Source: GCA-002708315 sp964460905
GTDB lineage: Bacteria; Bacteroidota; Bacteroidia; Bacteroidales; F082
Assembly (NCBI GenBank): GCA_964460905.1
Contig: CAYWRM010000018.1
Span: 19,399 to 83,398 of the forward strand
DNA: 64,000 bases
Reading direction: 5' to 3'
Each line of letters starts with the position of its first letter. Positions within the stretch are counted from its first letter, which is position 1. Below the pieces are notes generated by a model, which made no database searches, had not been told where the DNA came from, and saw nothing but the letters and a program-made list of their open reading frames with translations. A program made the translations under genes and the position numbers. This document shows, in pieces, positions 9,339 through 20,700 of this stretch.

Positions 9339-12300
9339 ATGAGATTATTAACTAAAATATTTTTGATAATAGTAATAATTAGTTCAACTATTTATTCCGC
9401 CTCCAGCCAAACTAATTCCATCAACCTTCATATCCTTGATCCATACTATCCCGAATATGTGAAAGGTGAAGTATTGGTGAAGTTTAAAGATGAGGTTTAC
9501 ATTGAAGCTAAGGTTGTAGAAAAGGCTGAAGGAGAGATTGAGGTTACAACCGGACTTAATAGCATAGATAACTTTTTAATAGATTACAAAACCATAGAAA
9601 TAGAAAAAGTATTTAAAGAAACCAGAGAGTCATCCAGGGCAAAGTCGAGGGACACAACCCGATATCTTACTGACTTCAAAGGCCAAAGACATAAAGTACC
9701 CAAACTTTATAACATTTATAAACTCAAATTTGATGAAGTTTATGATGCCAAAGAATTAGCAGAGTTAATTTCCAAAAATGCTGAAGTGGACTATGCCGAG
9801 CCCAATTATTTTATTTATTCAATGAATACATATCCAAACGATGCTTTGTACCAAAGCGGGGAACAGTGGTATATTGATGCTGTTAATGCACCTGCCGCAT
9901 GGGATTCAGTAACGTGTGACACCTCTCAGATTATTGGGATTATCGATACCGGGGTTGACTGGGATCATCCTGATCTGGATGGAAATATCTGGAAGAACTG
10001 GGGAGAGATACCGGATAATGGTCTCGATGATGATGGCAATGGATTTATTGATGATGTGAGAGGCTGGGATTTTACTTCTAACTCCAATGATCCGGATGAC
10101 GACAATGGACATGGCACACATGTGGCAGGGGTAGTTGCGGCCGAGACTAATAATTATGTGGGTATTTCTGGCATTGCATGGAATGCAAGGATAATGCCTA
10201 TTAAAGTCTTAACTGGAACAGGATCTGGTAATACGGCCTGGCTTGCTTCAGCAATATACTATGCAGCTAATAATGGAGCAACCATCATTAATATGAGTCT
10301 TGGAACTTATGGTGAATCACAGGCAGTTAAAGATGCTCTCTTGTTTGCTTATGATACTCTGACCATTGTCGGCGCTGCCGGAAATGATAATTTGAAAGTG
10401 GACACCATTTCACCCCCTAACCAGGCTTACGGACCCATGTTCCCAGGTTGTTATCATTTTGTAATTGGAGTTGAAGCAGCAACACAAACAGGAACGCTGG
10501 CAGGTTTTTCCAACTTTGATCCCAGCGGGTTCAGCGAAACAGCCAATCCAGATGGTTTCAATTATGAAATAATTGCTCCTGGAGTAAACATTTTCAGTAC
10601 TTTTCCAGGGGGGGGATACCGTTTTCTTTCCGGAACATCCATGGCATCACCTATTGTTGCAGGCGCAGTGGCATTGATAAAAGATTTTAAACCAGGGATT
10701 TCGAATGAAGAAATTTTTGCCAGACTAATACAGTTTGCCCAGGCAGGACACCTGAAAATCCCTAATATACTCCATGGCACACTCGGATCGGATGTTTTTT
10801 ATGTGAGTCAAACCTTGATTGACACTGTGGGCAATGCCGACAATGACGGCAAAGCAGATAGTGATGAGGCATTCGATATGTGGTTCACTATAAAAAATGC
10901 CGGAGGATATGCAGATAGTGTATGGGCAAAACTACGATTAGATTATTCTGGTGACACCACACTGGTAAGCATTATTGACAGCACAAGTTATATTGGTAAC
11001 CTGGACAGTGCAGGGTTCCATAATGAGATTCCAGCTTACACAACCCTTACAGGGGAATCCGATCCTTTTCGGGTTTATATCAAACCGGGTGTTATCAATG
11101 AAAAAGATATTGTTTTTAAATATGAAATAGGAACTAAAAATGGCAGTTCCGAAACTGGTAATTTTTACCTTACTATACAGAATGGAGAGGAACTAAAAGG
11201 AATACTTGACTCAACATTTACACTTACTCCTGATAAACTATGGCTTATCAATCAAAGTTTTAAGATTATTGAATCGGGCAAATTAATTATAAAACCAGGC
11301 ACACATCTTAAAATTGACAAAAAATTTGTTATAAAAGGTGAGATTGAAGGGCACGGAACAAAAGATAGTTTAATTTATATTCAAGGGCCAGAGATTTTCG
11401 ACGGTCCTAATATAATTTCTGCATCTTTTAAGCATACTAAATTCTACGATTTTGATCAATATTTTGAAGGTACTTTGCATTTCGATCACTGCATTTTCGA
11501 AGATTTTCGAAGCAATTTTATGTTCTATTCGGCAGGTTATTCAGCTTTCGACTGCCAGTTTAGGGAACTAAATGTTGATGCCGTGTTTAAATATGGAGGA
11601 GGCAACATCATTCGCTGTAATTTTGATAATATAAACTCTAACGAGGACCACCAGTATGGGGGCATATTTATACAGAGTCCTGCCACAGCAAAATTTAACA
11701 ACTTTATAAATCGTTATAGCCCGGCTTCAGCCAGGAGCTCATCAAATTATAGTGAGAATAATTTTGTTACAAGCAGCAATAATGAGGTTTATTGTGCATA
11801 CATCAATGACCCTTCTATTGATACTATAACTCATCAATACTGGGGGACAACCGATACGGATAAAATAGATGATATGATCTGGGATTTCTGGGAAGATGCT
11901 AGGTATCCAATTATGATATATAAGCCGTTTCTTACATCTCCTTCTGATTCAGCACATGGAATGGTATGGAAAATTTTATTGAATGGTACCGACCCTCATG
12001 ATGAATACCTCGATCCTATTGGTTTTGGTAAACTTAGATTTGATGTTTATTTCAACAAATGCATGGATACAAGCTTTATTCCAATGCTTACTTTTGGGGT
12101 TCGCGACCCTCTTACCCAGCATGTAGTAGAGGATAGTGCATCATGGAGCAGTGATTCCACGATATGGACGGCTTATTATGATGTAGGAGCGGAAACAGGT
12201 GATGGCATGAATTACATACGCGTCGCATATGCTGTCGATACCGCCGGATTTAAAATCCCTACAGAGAATAGCATGAGATTTGGCTTTAACATTCAGGCTG

Positions 12301-13433
12301 CATCTTCAACATCAATTCAGTTTCTGGCAACCCCTGGGATTGGTAAAGTTTATCTCGACTGGCCATTTAATTATACAGAAGACTTTCTTGGATATAATAT
12401 GTATCGTTTTACGAAGATTGATAGTACTACAAACTCTGATACATTGGTGATTAATAGTAAATTGATTCAGGATTCGGTGTTTACAGATTTTGATGTCTTA
12501 CCTGATAGTACTTATTATTATTGTTATAAAATTGTTGGAACCGACCTTAATGAATGTGATTACTCAAAAGTTATTTCAGCAATTCCATTATCTACTGCCA
12601 ATGGGGATGCAAATGGTGATTTGTCTGTTACAGTGCTAGATATTACCTGTATTATTTCTTATATTCTTGAACATGATCCTCAACCTTTCCTATTTGAAGC
12701 AGCTGACGTAAATTACGATGGGAATATTAATGTCCTGGATTTGATGCTGGTTGTACAAATCATCCTCAATCAAAAAAACGTGCCTCTAAACTATAATGAT
12801 ATTATTCCTGAATATATTAAACTATCACCTGAAGTGATATCTCTTGAAAGCAAAGGACAAATTACTGCTTTTCAATTTGAAATTTTTGGAGATTTTACCC
12901 AGTCACAACGGCTTTTCTGTAATACGGAGGGGCTTGAGTTGGTATATTCAATTTATGACAACAGGATTATCGGAATTATGTTTTCATACATCAATAATCC
13001 TTTTCCTGTTGGTGATTTGGAATTAATCAAATTTTATCCTACAGCCAAAAGTATTTCTTGGGGACAAATCATAGCATCTAACAGGATTGGTAATCCAGTA
13101 CCGTTGAAGACAATTAAGGAACCTAAGTTAAACTTTATTCAAAGTGAATTATTATGTTACCCTAATCCTTTTTCCGAGTCTATAAAGATTCAATTCTTTG
13201 CGCCATCCAACTCAGTTTATAAATTCGTAGTTTATAATGAAAATGGTAAGGTCGTTCTACGGAAGTTTGGATATCAAGGTTTGGAAAGAGATATCTTAAT
13301 ACTATGGAATGGAATATCGGGAACAGGCGAAAAATTGTCCGCTGGAATTTATTTTGGTAGTTTGGAAATAGTAGATTTTCAAACAAATAAAATTTTATCA
13401 AAAAAATCAAAAAAATTAATTTTAATGAATTAG
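9339..13433 (+). CDS. S8 protease 3 with dockerin and T9SS sorting domain
   Basis: This third paralogue has 1364 residues and the same architecture. The signal peptide (about 1-24, ending SASSQ) and propeptide differ more from proteases 1, 2 and 5. Catalytic residues are Asp203, His258 and Ser434 in a fully canonical GTSMASP. The loop after AGND is long and Pro/Asn-rich. The variable beta-helix-like part runs about 614-834 and ends in YWGTTD. The first dockerin loop starts at Asp1090. The C-terminal linker is shorter than in the others, lacks the low-complexity insert, and the T9SS domain (about 1271-1364) is divergent. Its TAG is followed by one base and then the ATG of protease 4, so the two genes are probably co-translated. 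Confidence 0.92.
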   Translation: MRLLTKIFLIIVIISSTIYSASSQTNSINLHILDPYYPEYVKGEVLVKFKDEVYIEAKVVEKAEGEIEVTTGLNSIDNFLIDYKTIEIEKVFKETRESSRAKSRDTTRYLTDFKGQRHKVPKLYNIYKLKFDEVYDAKELAELISKNAEVDYAEPNYFIYSMNTYPNDALYQSGEQWYIDAVNAPAAWDSVTCDTSQIIGIIDTGVDWDHPDLDGNIWKNWGEIPDNGLDDDGNGFIDDVRGWDFTSNSNDPDDDNGHGTHVAGVVAAETNNYVGISGIAWNARIMPIKVLTGTGSGNTAWLASAIYYAANNGATIINMSLGTYGESQAVKDALLFAYDTLTIVGAAGNDNLKVDTISPPNQAYGPMFPGCYHFVIGVEAATQTGTLAGFSNFDPSGFSETANPDGFNYEIIAPGVNIFSTFPGGGYRFLSGTSMASPIVAGAVALIKDFKPGISNEEIFARLIQFAQAGHLKIPNILHGTLGSDVFYVSQTLIDTVGNADNDGKADSDEAFDMWFTIKNAGGYADSVWAKLRLDYSGDTTLVSIIDSTSYIGNLDSAGFHNEIPAYTTLTGESDPFRVYIKPGVINEKDIVFKYEIGTKNGSSETGNFYLTIQNGEELKGILDSTFTLTPDKLWLINQSFKIIESGKLIIKPGTHLKIDKKFVIKGEIEGHGTKDSLIYIQGPEIFDGPNIISASFKHTKFYDFDQYFEGTLHFDHCIFEDFRSNFMFYSAGYSAFDCQFRELNVDAVFKYGGGNIIRCNFDNINSNEDHQYGGIFIQSPATAKFNNFINRYSPASARSSSNYSENNFVTSSNNEVYCAYINDPSIDTITHQYWGTTDTDKIDDMIWDFWEDARYPIMIYKPFLTSPSDSAHGMVWKILLNGTDPHDEYLDPIGFGKLRFDVYFNKCMDTSFIPMLTFGVRDPLTQHVVEDSASWSSDSTIWTAYYDVGAETGDGMNYIRVAYAVDTAGFKIPTENSMRFGFNIQAASSTSIQFLATPGIGKVYLDWPFNYTEDFLGYNMYRFTKIDSTTNSDTLVINSKLIQDSVFTDFDVLPDSTYYYCYKIVGTDLNECDYSKVISAIPLSTANGDANGDLSVTVLDITCIISYILEHDPQPFLFEAADVNYDGNINVLDLMLVVQIILNQKNVPLNYNDIIPEYIKLSPEVISLESKGQITAFQFEIFGDFTQSQRLFCNTEGLELVYSIYDNRIIGIMFSYINNPFPVGDLELIKFYPTAKSISWGQIIASNRIGNPVPLKTIKEPKLNFIQSELLCYPNPFSESIKIQFFAPSNSVYKFVVYNENGKVVLRKFGYQGLERDILILWNGISGTGEKLSAGIYFGSLEIVDFQTNKILSKKSKKLILMN

Positions 13434-13434
13434 C

Positions 13435-16400
13435 ATGAAAAAATGTGTTTTAATATTAGCATTTTTAATTATCTGCATAAATAGCTTTACGCAGCATCAA
13501 TATGATATGTCTTCCGCTCATAATAGAGATCCGAAAAATCCTGAATATGTTGATGATGAGGTTCTTGTTAAATTCAAAGACAAAGTCGAGGTAAATTTGG
13601 AATTAAATAATTCAAAAAAACTCACTAATATCATCGAGATTAATAGTTTACTTGAAAATTTTTACGTGATTTCTATTTCAAAAGTATTTTCTGTCTCTAA
13701 TGATATTAATCGGAAAGACTCAATTAATATTCAAGGAAAGATTAGATCAATCCCTGCTTTAAACAATATATATAAATTGAAAGTTAAACAAGAAAATGAC
13801 ATCCTTAATATAGTTAGTGCATTAACATTGGATCCGCTTGTAGAATATGCGGAACCTAATTACATTATTTACTCGATTGGAACATATCCTGATGATCCCA
13901 TATATTTGACAGGTGCCCAGTGGCATATAGATACGGTAAAGGCTCCACAGGCATGGGACATTAACATAAGCGATACGAGCCAGATTATTGGTATTATTGA
14001 TACCGGTGTTGACTGGGATCATCCCGACCTTGATGATAACATCTGGACTAATTGGGATGATATCCCTGGTAATGGTATAGATGATGACAACAATGGATAT
14101 ATTGACGATATAAGGGGTTGGGACTTTGTAAACAACGACAACAACCCCACTGATGATAACAGCCATGGAACTCATGTTGCAGGAATTGCAGCAGCCGAAA
14201 CCAATAATGGTATTGGCATTGCCGGCATTGCATGGAATGCAAGAATAATGCCGGTAAAGATGTTACAGAGCTCAGGACAGGGTAACTCTTCAGATTTCGC
14301 AGCAGCCATTGCCTATGCTTCTGAAAACGGAGCAACAGTTATCAACATGAGTGTTGGCAGTTATGCAGAATCATTAACTGTTAAAACCGCATTAGAGTAT
14401 GCATATTCTTCTTCCCTACTGATTGCTGCTGCCGGTAACGATGGTTTTCTCATCAATTTTGCACCCATGTACCCGGCCTGCTATTCATTTGTTATTGGTG
14501 TGGAAGCCTCAAACTTCTATAACGAAATTACAGATTTCTCCAATTTTGATGCTGATGGTCCAACAAATAGTGTTCATTTTGACCTTAGAAATTATGAGAT
14601 CCGGGCACCTGGCTATGGCATTTACAGCACTTTTCCAAATGGTAATTATTATGCATTGAGTGGTACTTCAATGTCCGCTCCTATCGTCTCAGGAGCAGCT
14701 GCTATTCTAAAAAATTATCATGCCGGTATATCACATGAACAAATGTTTGTAAGGTTTATACAAGGGGCAGATAGCCTGCGACTTGATATTTATAAATCCC
14801 TTACCATGACACCTGAGCCTGATCTCATGTTTTTGGAATACACAATCTATGATACCCTTCCCGGATGCGATGGGGATGGCCTGCCCGATGCAGGGGAATC
14901 AATTGTATTGAATATCAAAGTGCGAAATGTTGGCAGTTATTCCGATTCCACATGGTCGCACTTCAAACTTGGCACTTTTGAAGATACTACTGTTGCCGTG
15001 GTCTCAGACAGCCTTTCGACCCTGGGAAACATTTCAGCTTACGCAACCCTTAGTAATTACATAGAACCATTCATAATTCAGATTGATTCCGGGTTAGCAC
15101 ATAACAGGGACATTGTTTTCGACTGCATAATATCAAGCAAAAATACCGACACGGTCCATCAGGAGATTATCCTGACTATTCAAAATGCTGAAGAACTTGT
15201 AGGTGTTATGGACTCAACAATGTACTTGACTCCGGATAAATTGTGGGTGGTTAACGGTAGTTTCAGGGTTGAACCCTCCGGACATTTGATAATATTACCA
15301 GGAGCATCTATCATTCTTGAAAAACCGGTTATAAACAATGGATTAATCGAGGGATTGGGTACAGCTGATAGCATGATTATAGTATATGGGCCCGAAAAAT
15401 TTGAAAGAGGAGAACATTATAATTTTTGGTATACACATTTTTTACCGGGCGATAAACCTATGAAAAGGAGATATGAATCATTTCCCGTTATAACTAAAGA
15501 GAATGATCAAGGAATCAATAAAGAAAAGGATAGAGGTACCAATATGGATCATTGCATATTTGATGGTGCATTGAATATAGATTTATGGTGGGGTAATATT
15601 ACCGATTGCATATTTAAAAATTGTGAAGTTTGGGATTTGTCTCTGGACTCTATTTATAATTGTAATTTCTATAATACTGTGGGTAATACATTATTTAATA
15701 GTGGGGCGACAAATTTTTATATTGGCTATTGTAACTTTTCTCATATTGGAAATTCCCGGATTTTCTATGGAGGAAATAATATCCATAGAAATAACTTCAT
15801 AACAAACCTCAGCACAACCACCTATCATTTCTGGAGGGGCGATCTGTATTTTCCATTTCCTCCAAACTACTGGGGAACAACAGATACAATCATAATAGAC
15901 CAGATGATCTATGATTTCCACGAGGACCCAAACCTTGGAATTGTAATGTACCAACCTATTCTTGAAGTCCCGTCAGATTCAGCCCATGGCTTCCCCTGGA
16001 AAGTTCATATCAATGATGTGAACCCACAGGATAGTACACTTGACCCATTCGGTCCTGAAACGATAAAGTTTGATGTGTTTTTCAATCGCCCGATGGATAC
16101 AGCATATACACCAAAATTAAGTTTTGGGGTTAGAGAGCCATACACTCAGCATATTATTACCAATAATGCATCATGGTCCAATGATTCTGCAATATGGACA
16201 GCATATTACACTATTGCTTTGGAAACGGGTGACGGTATTAATTATATCCGTATTGCCGAAGCCGTGGACAATGAAGGATTTGAAATCCCAATCGAAGATA
16301 ATAAACGATTCTTTTTTACAATCCAGGCGGCTGGTGCTCTAAGTATTACATTTACAGCCAATCCCGGTATTGGACGAACCCTACTTAATTGGGAAAAGGC

Positions 16401-17496
16401 TACAAGCACTGATGTGCTTGGGTATAATATGTATCGATTTTATAATATAACAGATACAACATATAGCGATACTATTCTCATCAATAATGCATTAATAACA
16501 GACACAAATTACGTGGATTTTGCAGTTATTCCTGATACAACATACAATTATCTTTATAAAGTAGTTGGCACCGATATGATTGAAAGTGATTTCTCAAAGA
16601 AAGCAAGCTGTGTCCCTTTACCCACTTCAGTAGGTGATTGCAATGCTGACGGAGAGATTAACGTACTTGACATCACTACTATAGTCTCATACATGCTTAA
16701 CCAAAGCCCAACACCTTTTTTGTTTGATGCAGCGGATGTAAACTACGATGATGAGATAAATGTATTGGATATTATAGGCTTAGTACAGTTAATTAATGGT
16801 AAAAAAAGCTCAACTACGCAACCCTTACCTGAGATAAGCAATGAAACAGCATATTATTATTTTGATGAAGATAAGCTGGGATTTGAGAGTAAGGGGAATG
16901 TAGCTGCTATGCAGTTTAAATTAAAAGTGAAAAATGAAAAGTTAAAAATGAAAAGTAACCTTGACAAGTTAAGGATATTTTCAATTGTACAGGGTTTTGA
17001 GTTTGCTTATGCAGTTGTTGATGATTATATAATAGGAATCCTTTACAGTTTAAGTGGTAGAGAGATTCCAGAAGGCATAACAAACTTGTTTAGATTTGAA
17101 GGAGTTGATATTAGTAATGTTGAAATAACAGAAATATTTGGTGGAGACCTGAGTGGTAATTATGTACCAATTCTTAAAAAAGGTACAAACTCAGTTGTAT
17201 TTTCTTCAGATGCTGAACTTCAGGTAAGTCCTAATCCATTCACATACTCAACACAAATAAACTACACAGTACAAGAAAACGGATTAGTAGAAATTAGAAT
17301 ATACAATATGAATGGAGCTGAGATTAATTTGTTGCAAAACCGTTTCCAAACAGCGGGTAAACATAGCATTAATTGGAATGGAACAAATGAAGTTGGTCAA
17401 CAGATGAAATCAGGTATTTATTTAATACAACTTAAGGTAAAATCAGTTTCGGGTAATAGTTACAATAAAGAAATTAAGATAGTTCTTACAAAGTAA
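13435..17496 (+). CDS. S8 protease 4 with dockerin and T9SS sorting domain
   Basis: This fourth paralogue has 1353 residues and starts one base after the stop of protease 3. The signal peptide is about 1-20. The propeptide is the most divergent of the five. Catalytic residues are Asp189, His244 and Ser412 (GTSMSAP). The beta-helix-like region (about 583-812) contains a Lys/Glu/Asn-rich insertion encoded at about 15461-15545 that the paralogues lack. The first dockerin loop starts at Asp1068 and is of a different type (D-C-N-A-D), while the second loop and everything after it closely match proteases 1 and 5. The gene therefore looks like a mosaic, with an AT-rich divergent start, a GC-richer middle and a shared 3' end. 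T9SS domain from about 1260. Confidence 0.92.
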   Translation: MKKCVLILAFLIICINSFTQHQYDMSSAHNRDPKNPEYVDDEVLVKFKDKVEVNLELNNSKKLTNIIEINSLLENFYVISISKVFSVSNDINRKDSINIQGKIRSIPALNNIYKLKVKQENDILNIVSALTLDPLVEYAEPNYIIYSIGTYPDDPIYLTGAQWHIDTVKAPQAWDINISDTSQIIGIIDTGVDWDHPDLDDNIWTNWDDIPGNGIDDDNNGYIDDIRGWDFVNNDNNPTDDNSHGTHVAGIAAAETNNGIGIAGIAWNARIMPVKMLQSSGQGNSSDFAAAIAYASENGATVINMSVGSYAESLTVKTALEYAYSSSLLIAAAGNDGFLINFAPMYPACYSFVIGVEASNFYNEITDFSNFDADGPTNSVHFDLRNYEIRAPGYGIYSTFPNGNYYALSGTSMSAPIVSGAAAILKNYHAGISHEQMFVRFIQGADSLRLDIYKSLTMTPEPDLMFLEYTIYDTLPGCDGDGLPDAGESIVLNIKVRNVGSYSDSTWSHFKLGTFEDTTVAVVSDSLSTLGNISAYATLSNYIEPFIIQIDSGLAHNRDIVFDCIISSKNTDTVHQEIILTIQNAEELVGVMDSTMYLTPDKLWVVNGSFRVEPSGHLIILPGASIILEKPVINNGLIEGLGTADSMIIVYGPEKFERGEHYNFWYTHFLPGDKPMKRRYESFPVITKENDQGINKEKDRGTNMDHCIFDGALNIDLWWGNITDCIFKNCEVWDLSLDSIYNCNFYNTVGNTLFNSGATNFYIGYCNFSHIGNSRIFYGGNNIHRNNFITNLSTTTYHFWRGDLYFPFPPNYWGTTDTIIIDQMIYDFHEDPNLGIVMYQPILEVPSDSAHGFPWKVHINDVNPQDSTLDPFGPETIKFDVFFNRPMDTAYTPKLSFGVREPYTQHIITNNASWSNDSAIWTAYYTIALETGDGINYIRIAEAVDNEGFEIPIEDNKRFFFTIQAAGALSITFTANPGIGRTLLNWEKATSTDVLGYNMYRFYNITDTTYSDTILINNALITDTNYVDFAVIPDTTYNYLYKVVGTDMIESDFSKKASCVPLPTSVGDCNADGEINVLDITTIVSYMLNQSPTPFLFDAADVNYDDEINVLDIIGLVQLINGKKSSTTQPLPEISNETAYYYFDEDKLGFESKGNVAAMQFKLKVKNEKLKMKSNLDKLRIFSIVQGFEFAYAVVDDYIIGILYSLSGREIPEGITNLFRFEGVDISNVEITEIFGGDLSGNYVPILKKGTNSVVFSSDAELQVSPNPFTYSTQINYTVQENGLVEIRIYNMNGAEINLLQNRFQTAGKHSINWNGTNEVGQQMKSGIYLIQLKVKSVSGNSYNKEIKIVLTK

Positions 17497-17537
17497 TATG
17501 AGTCGAAAAAATAAAATAACACAGTGTTTGATTATTT

Positions 17538-17616
17538 GTCATTCTGAACGCAGTGAAGAATCTCTATCTTCGATTAAGTATAACGATAGGAGATTCTTCG
17601 TTTCACTCAGAATGAC
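17538..17616. repeat. Dispersed hairpin repeat, GTCATTCTGA type, copy 2a
   Basis: This is an imperfect inverted repeat: the left arm begins GTCATTCTGAACGCAGTGAA and the right arm ends CACTCAGAATGAC, with GAATCTC/GAGATTC in the stems. It follows the stop of protease 4 and could form a long hairpin in RNA. Confidence 0.8.
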
Positions 17617-17630
17617 AAAACCCCTGCAAT

Positions 17631-17727
17631 GTCATTTCGACCGAAGCGCAGCGGAGTGGAGAAATCTCCTGAGAACCGACCTTCTACTCAGGAGATTTCT
17701 CTCCGACTAAGTCGGAATCGAAATGAC
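17631..17727. repeat. Dispersed hairpin repeat, GTCATTTCGA type, copy 2b
   Basis: This second inverted repeat lies next to copy 2a. The arms are GTCATTTCGACCGAAGCG and GAATCGAAATGAC, with an inner GGAGAAATCTCC/GGAGATTTCTC pair. Paired elements of this kind are common between genes in Bacteroidota. The apparent small reading frame across it (17498-17710) is only the repeat being open. Confidence 0.8.
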
Positions 17728-17762
17728 AGTAAAGTTTATAACGAATTGAAAAAATTAACACC

Positions 17763-20700
17763 ATGAAAAAATTAACCTTCATATTTGCACTAATTCTGTT
17801 GGGAACAGGAGTTTTAGTTGCCCAATCCAATTTCCACAACATCCACTATCTTGATCCTTATAACCCAGAATATGTGAAAGGAGAGGTGTTAGTTAAGTTT
17901 AATGATGAGGTTAAGGTTGAGAGCTCGATGAAAAGTGGTGTGGCTAAAACGGGGATTTCTTCTGTAGATGCTATACTTGAGCCATACCAAGCAGAGGCAT
18001 TTACAAAAGTATTTAAAGAAACCCGTGAGCAGCGTAGTAGAAAAACTGTAAGGACAATTCGTGATTTTAAAGGAAACGAAATAGAAGTCCCGGCATTATT
18101 CAATATCTACAAACTAAAGGTTGACACAATTTGGGATGCAAAACAGATTATTGAAGAATTACAAAAGGACGAGAATATTGAATTTGCAGAACCTAACTAT
18201 TTGGTTTATTCCAATGAGATAATGGAAAATGGAATATTACCAGATTTCCCACCAAAATTTACACCACTTCCATCCAATAAAGGAAACAGAGACCCTTATC
18301 CCAACGACCCCCTTTACCAGGACGGCAGCCAATGGTATTTAGATGCTATAGATGCCCCAGCAGTATGGGATAGCGTAACAGGCGACACAACCCAAATAAT
18401 AGCCATTATTGACACAGGAGTTGATTGGGATCACCCCGATTTGGATGACAACATATGGACAAATTGGAATGAAATCCCAGACAATGGCATTGATGATGAC
18501 AACAATGGTTACATAGACGACACAAGAGGATGGGACTACATCAACAATGATAACGATCCAAATGATGACAACTCCCACGGAACACATGTAGCAGGAATTG
18601 CTGCTGCTGAGGGAAATAATGAAATTGGCATTTGTGGGGTAGCATTTAATTCTAGAATTATGCCTGTAAAAATGTTACAAAGTTCTGGATCAGGTAACTC
18701 ATCTGATCTTGCCATTGCTATAGAATATGCTAGTGATAATGGGGCAACGGTAATTAATATGAGTTTGGGGAGTTATGGAGAATCACTAACTGTAAAATCA
18801 GTTCTGGAAAATGCCTATGCAGGAACAGGAAGTGGAGGAGGAAGCATGTTGGTTGCAGCTGCAGGGAATGATAGAAAAAAATTAGTACAGGAAGGGATGC
18901 CAGCTGGGAATATGTTTCCTGCTTGCTATTCATTTATTATTGGTGTACAGGCTACTGGGCAAAGTGGAGGCCTCGCAGATTTTTCTAATGTTGACCCATC
19001 AGGTCCGATTGAATATCGCAATCAATGGGGATATCAATATGAGATGAGAGCTCCTGGTACAACGATTATTAGTTGTAAACCAAGTGGAAGTTATTGGAGT
19101 AAAAATGGAACATCTATGGCTTCACCGGAGATTACCGGAGCAGTAGCATTAATACGTCAGCATAGTCCAGGTGACAGTGGAGAAGAGATTTTCGCTAAAT
19201 TAATACAAGGCTCTAACAGCGGATTAGTTAATATATCTAATAGTCTTGGTATAACATTAGTTCCCAATTTAGTTTATGTTGATTATGTTATTGTTGATAC
19301 GTTACCCGGTTGTGATGGTGATGGAGTTGTTGATGCGGGTGAAAACATTCAAGTTTATTTTATAGTTAAAAATGCTGGAGGTTTGGTAGATAGTGTTTGG
19401 TCGAAAATCCGCTTTGCACCGTTTGAAGACACAGCTGTTGCTACAATTATTGACAGTACAAGTTACATTGGGGATATCTCTACTTATGCCACAATGACCG
19501 GTTTACTTGATCCTTTAGAAATACATATCGATCCTACGACCGTAAACAACAGGGATATTATGTTTCAGTTGGAGATAGGAGCAAAAAATACGATGCAAAT
19601 AATACAGGTTTTGATTAGATTGACAGTTACTCATGGTGAAAAACTATATGGGATAATTCCTGGGTTAAAAACTCTTTCTAATGAAAAACATTACATAGTG
19701 ACCGATAATGTAGTTTTTGATTCATTAATAATAAACCCTGGAGTAGAAATTAGTATTAGCCCTCAGAAAACAATGATAATAAACACTTTTCTATTAGCGG
19801 AAGGCAAATATGACTCATTAATTTCTTTCAAAAGTAATGGATTATCTGGATGGTATGGAATGCGTTATTTTGGCACACCTTTTTCAACCATTAAGTATTC
19901 TGAATTTCATTCTTTTACAGATAATTTCCTACAAGGGAATATTAATATTGAAAATTGTATTTTTATTGAAGGAAACGGGGCATATTTAAATTATTTATTA
20001 TCCGGTTATACAAGAGAATCAACATTTACTAATAATGTTGATTTTTCGTACGATATATATGGGGAGGATTATTTTGAAAATAATATTTGCACAAATAATC
20101 ATTTCATATATGGTAATAATAGCGGCACAGGGCTTTATACTAGTTTTTATTATTATCAATTTGTTAGGCAGAATGTATCGTTTCATAACCTGAATGGGCA
20201 AAGAGAAGAGAGTTTTTCTGCCTCCACCTGGAATTGGGGTATATATAAATTTGCACCAAACTATTATGGCACTATTGATTCAACACAAATCGAAAATCAA
20301 CTAATTGATTTTTTTGAATATAATGCACTTGCGGTAACTTCTTGTTTTGATAGTGCTCTCATTCAACCTCCTTCTCAATGTCATGGTATTGTATGGAAAA
20401 TCCTTATTAACTCAATTGAAATCAATAAATACGACCATCCATACAATTCAACAATAGGTCTTGGAGTAATAGGAGCTCAAACCCTCAAATTCGATGTGTG
20501 TTTTAATAGATCAATGGACACTACTTACACTCCACTTTTAACATTTGGAGTTAGAGAACCTTATACTCAACATATTGTTGCAGATTCAGCATCATGGAGT
20601 TCCGATTCAACAATCTGGACAGCCTACAAAACTACAGATATGACTACAGGTGATGGTATACAACATGTTAGGGTGGCCAATGCCAGAGATGATGAATATT

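Noticed and set aside
17498..17710. 70-codon frame after protease 4
   Set aside because: It is the double hairpin repeat read as protein (C-H-S-E-R-S-E-E-S style), a common false gene in Bacteroidota.
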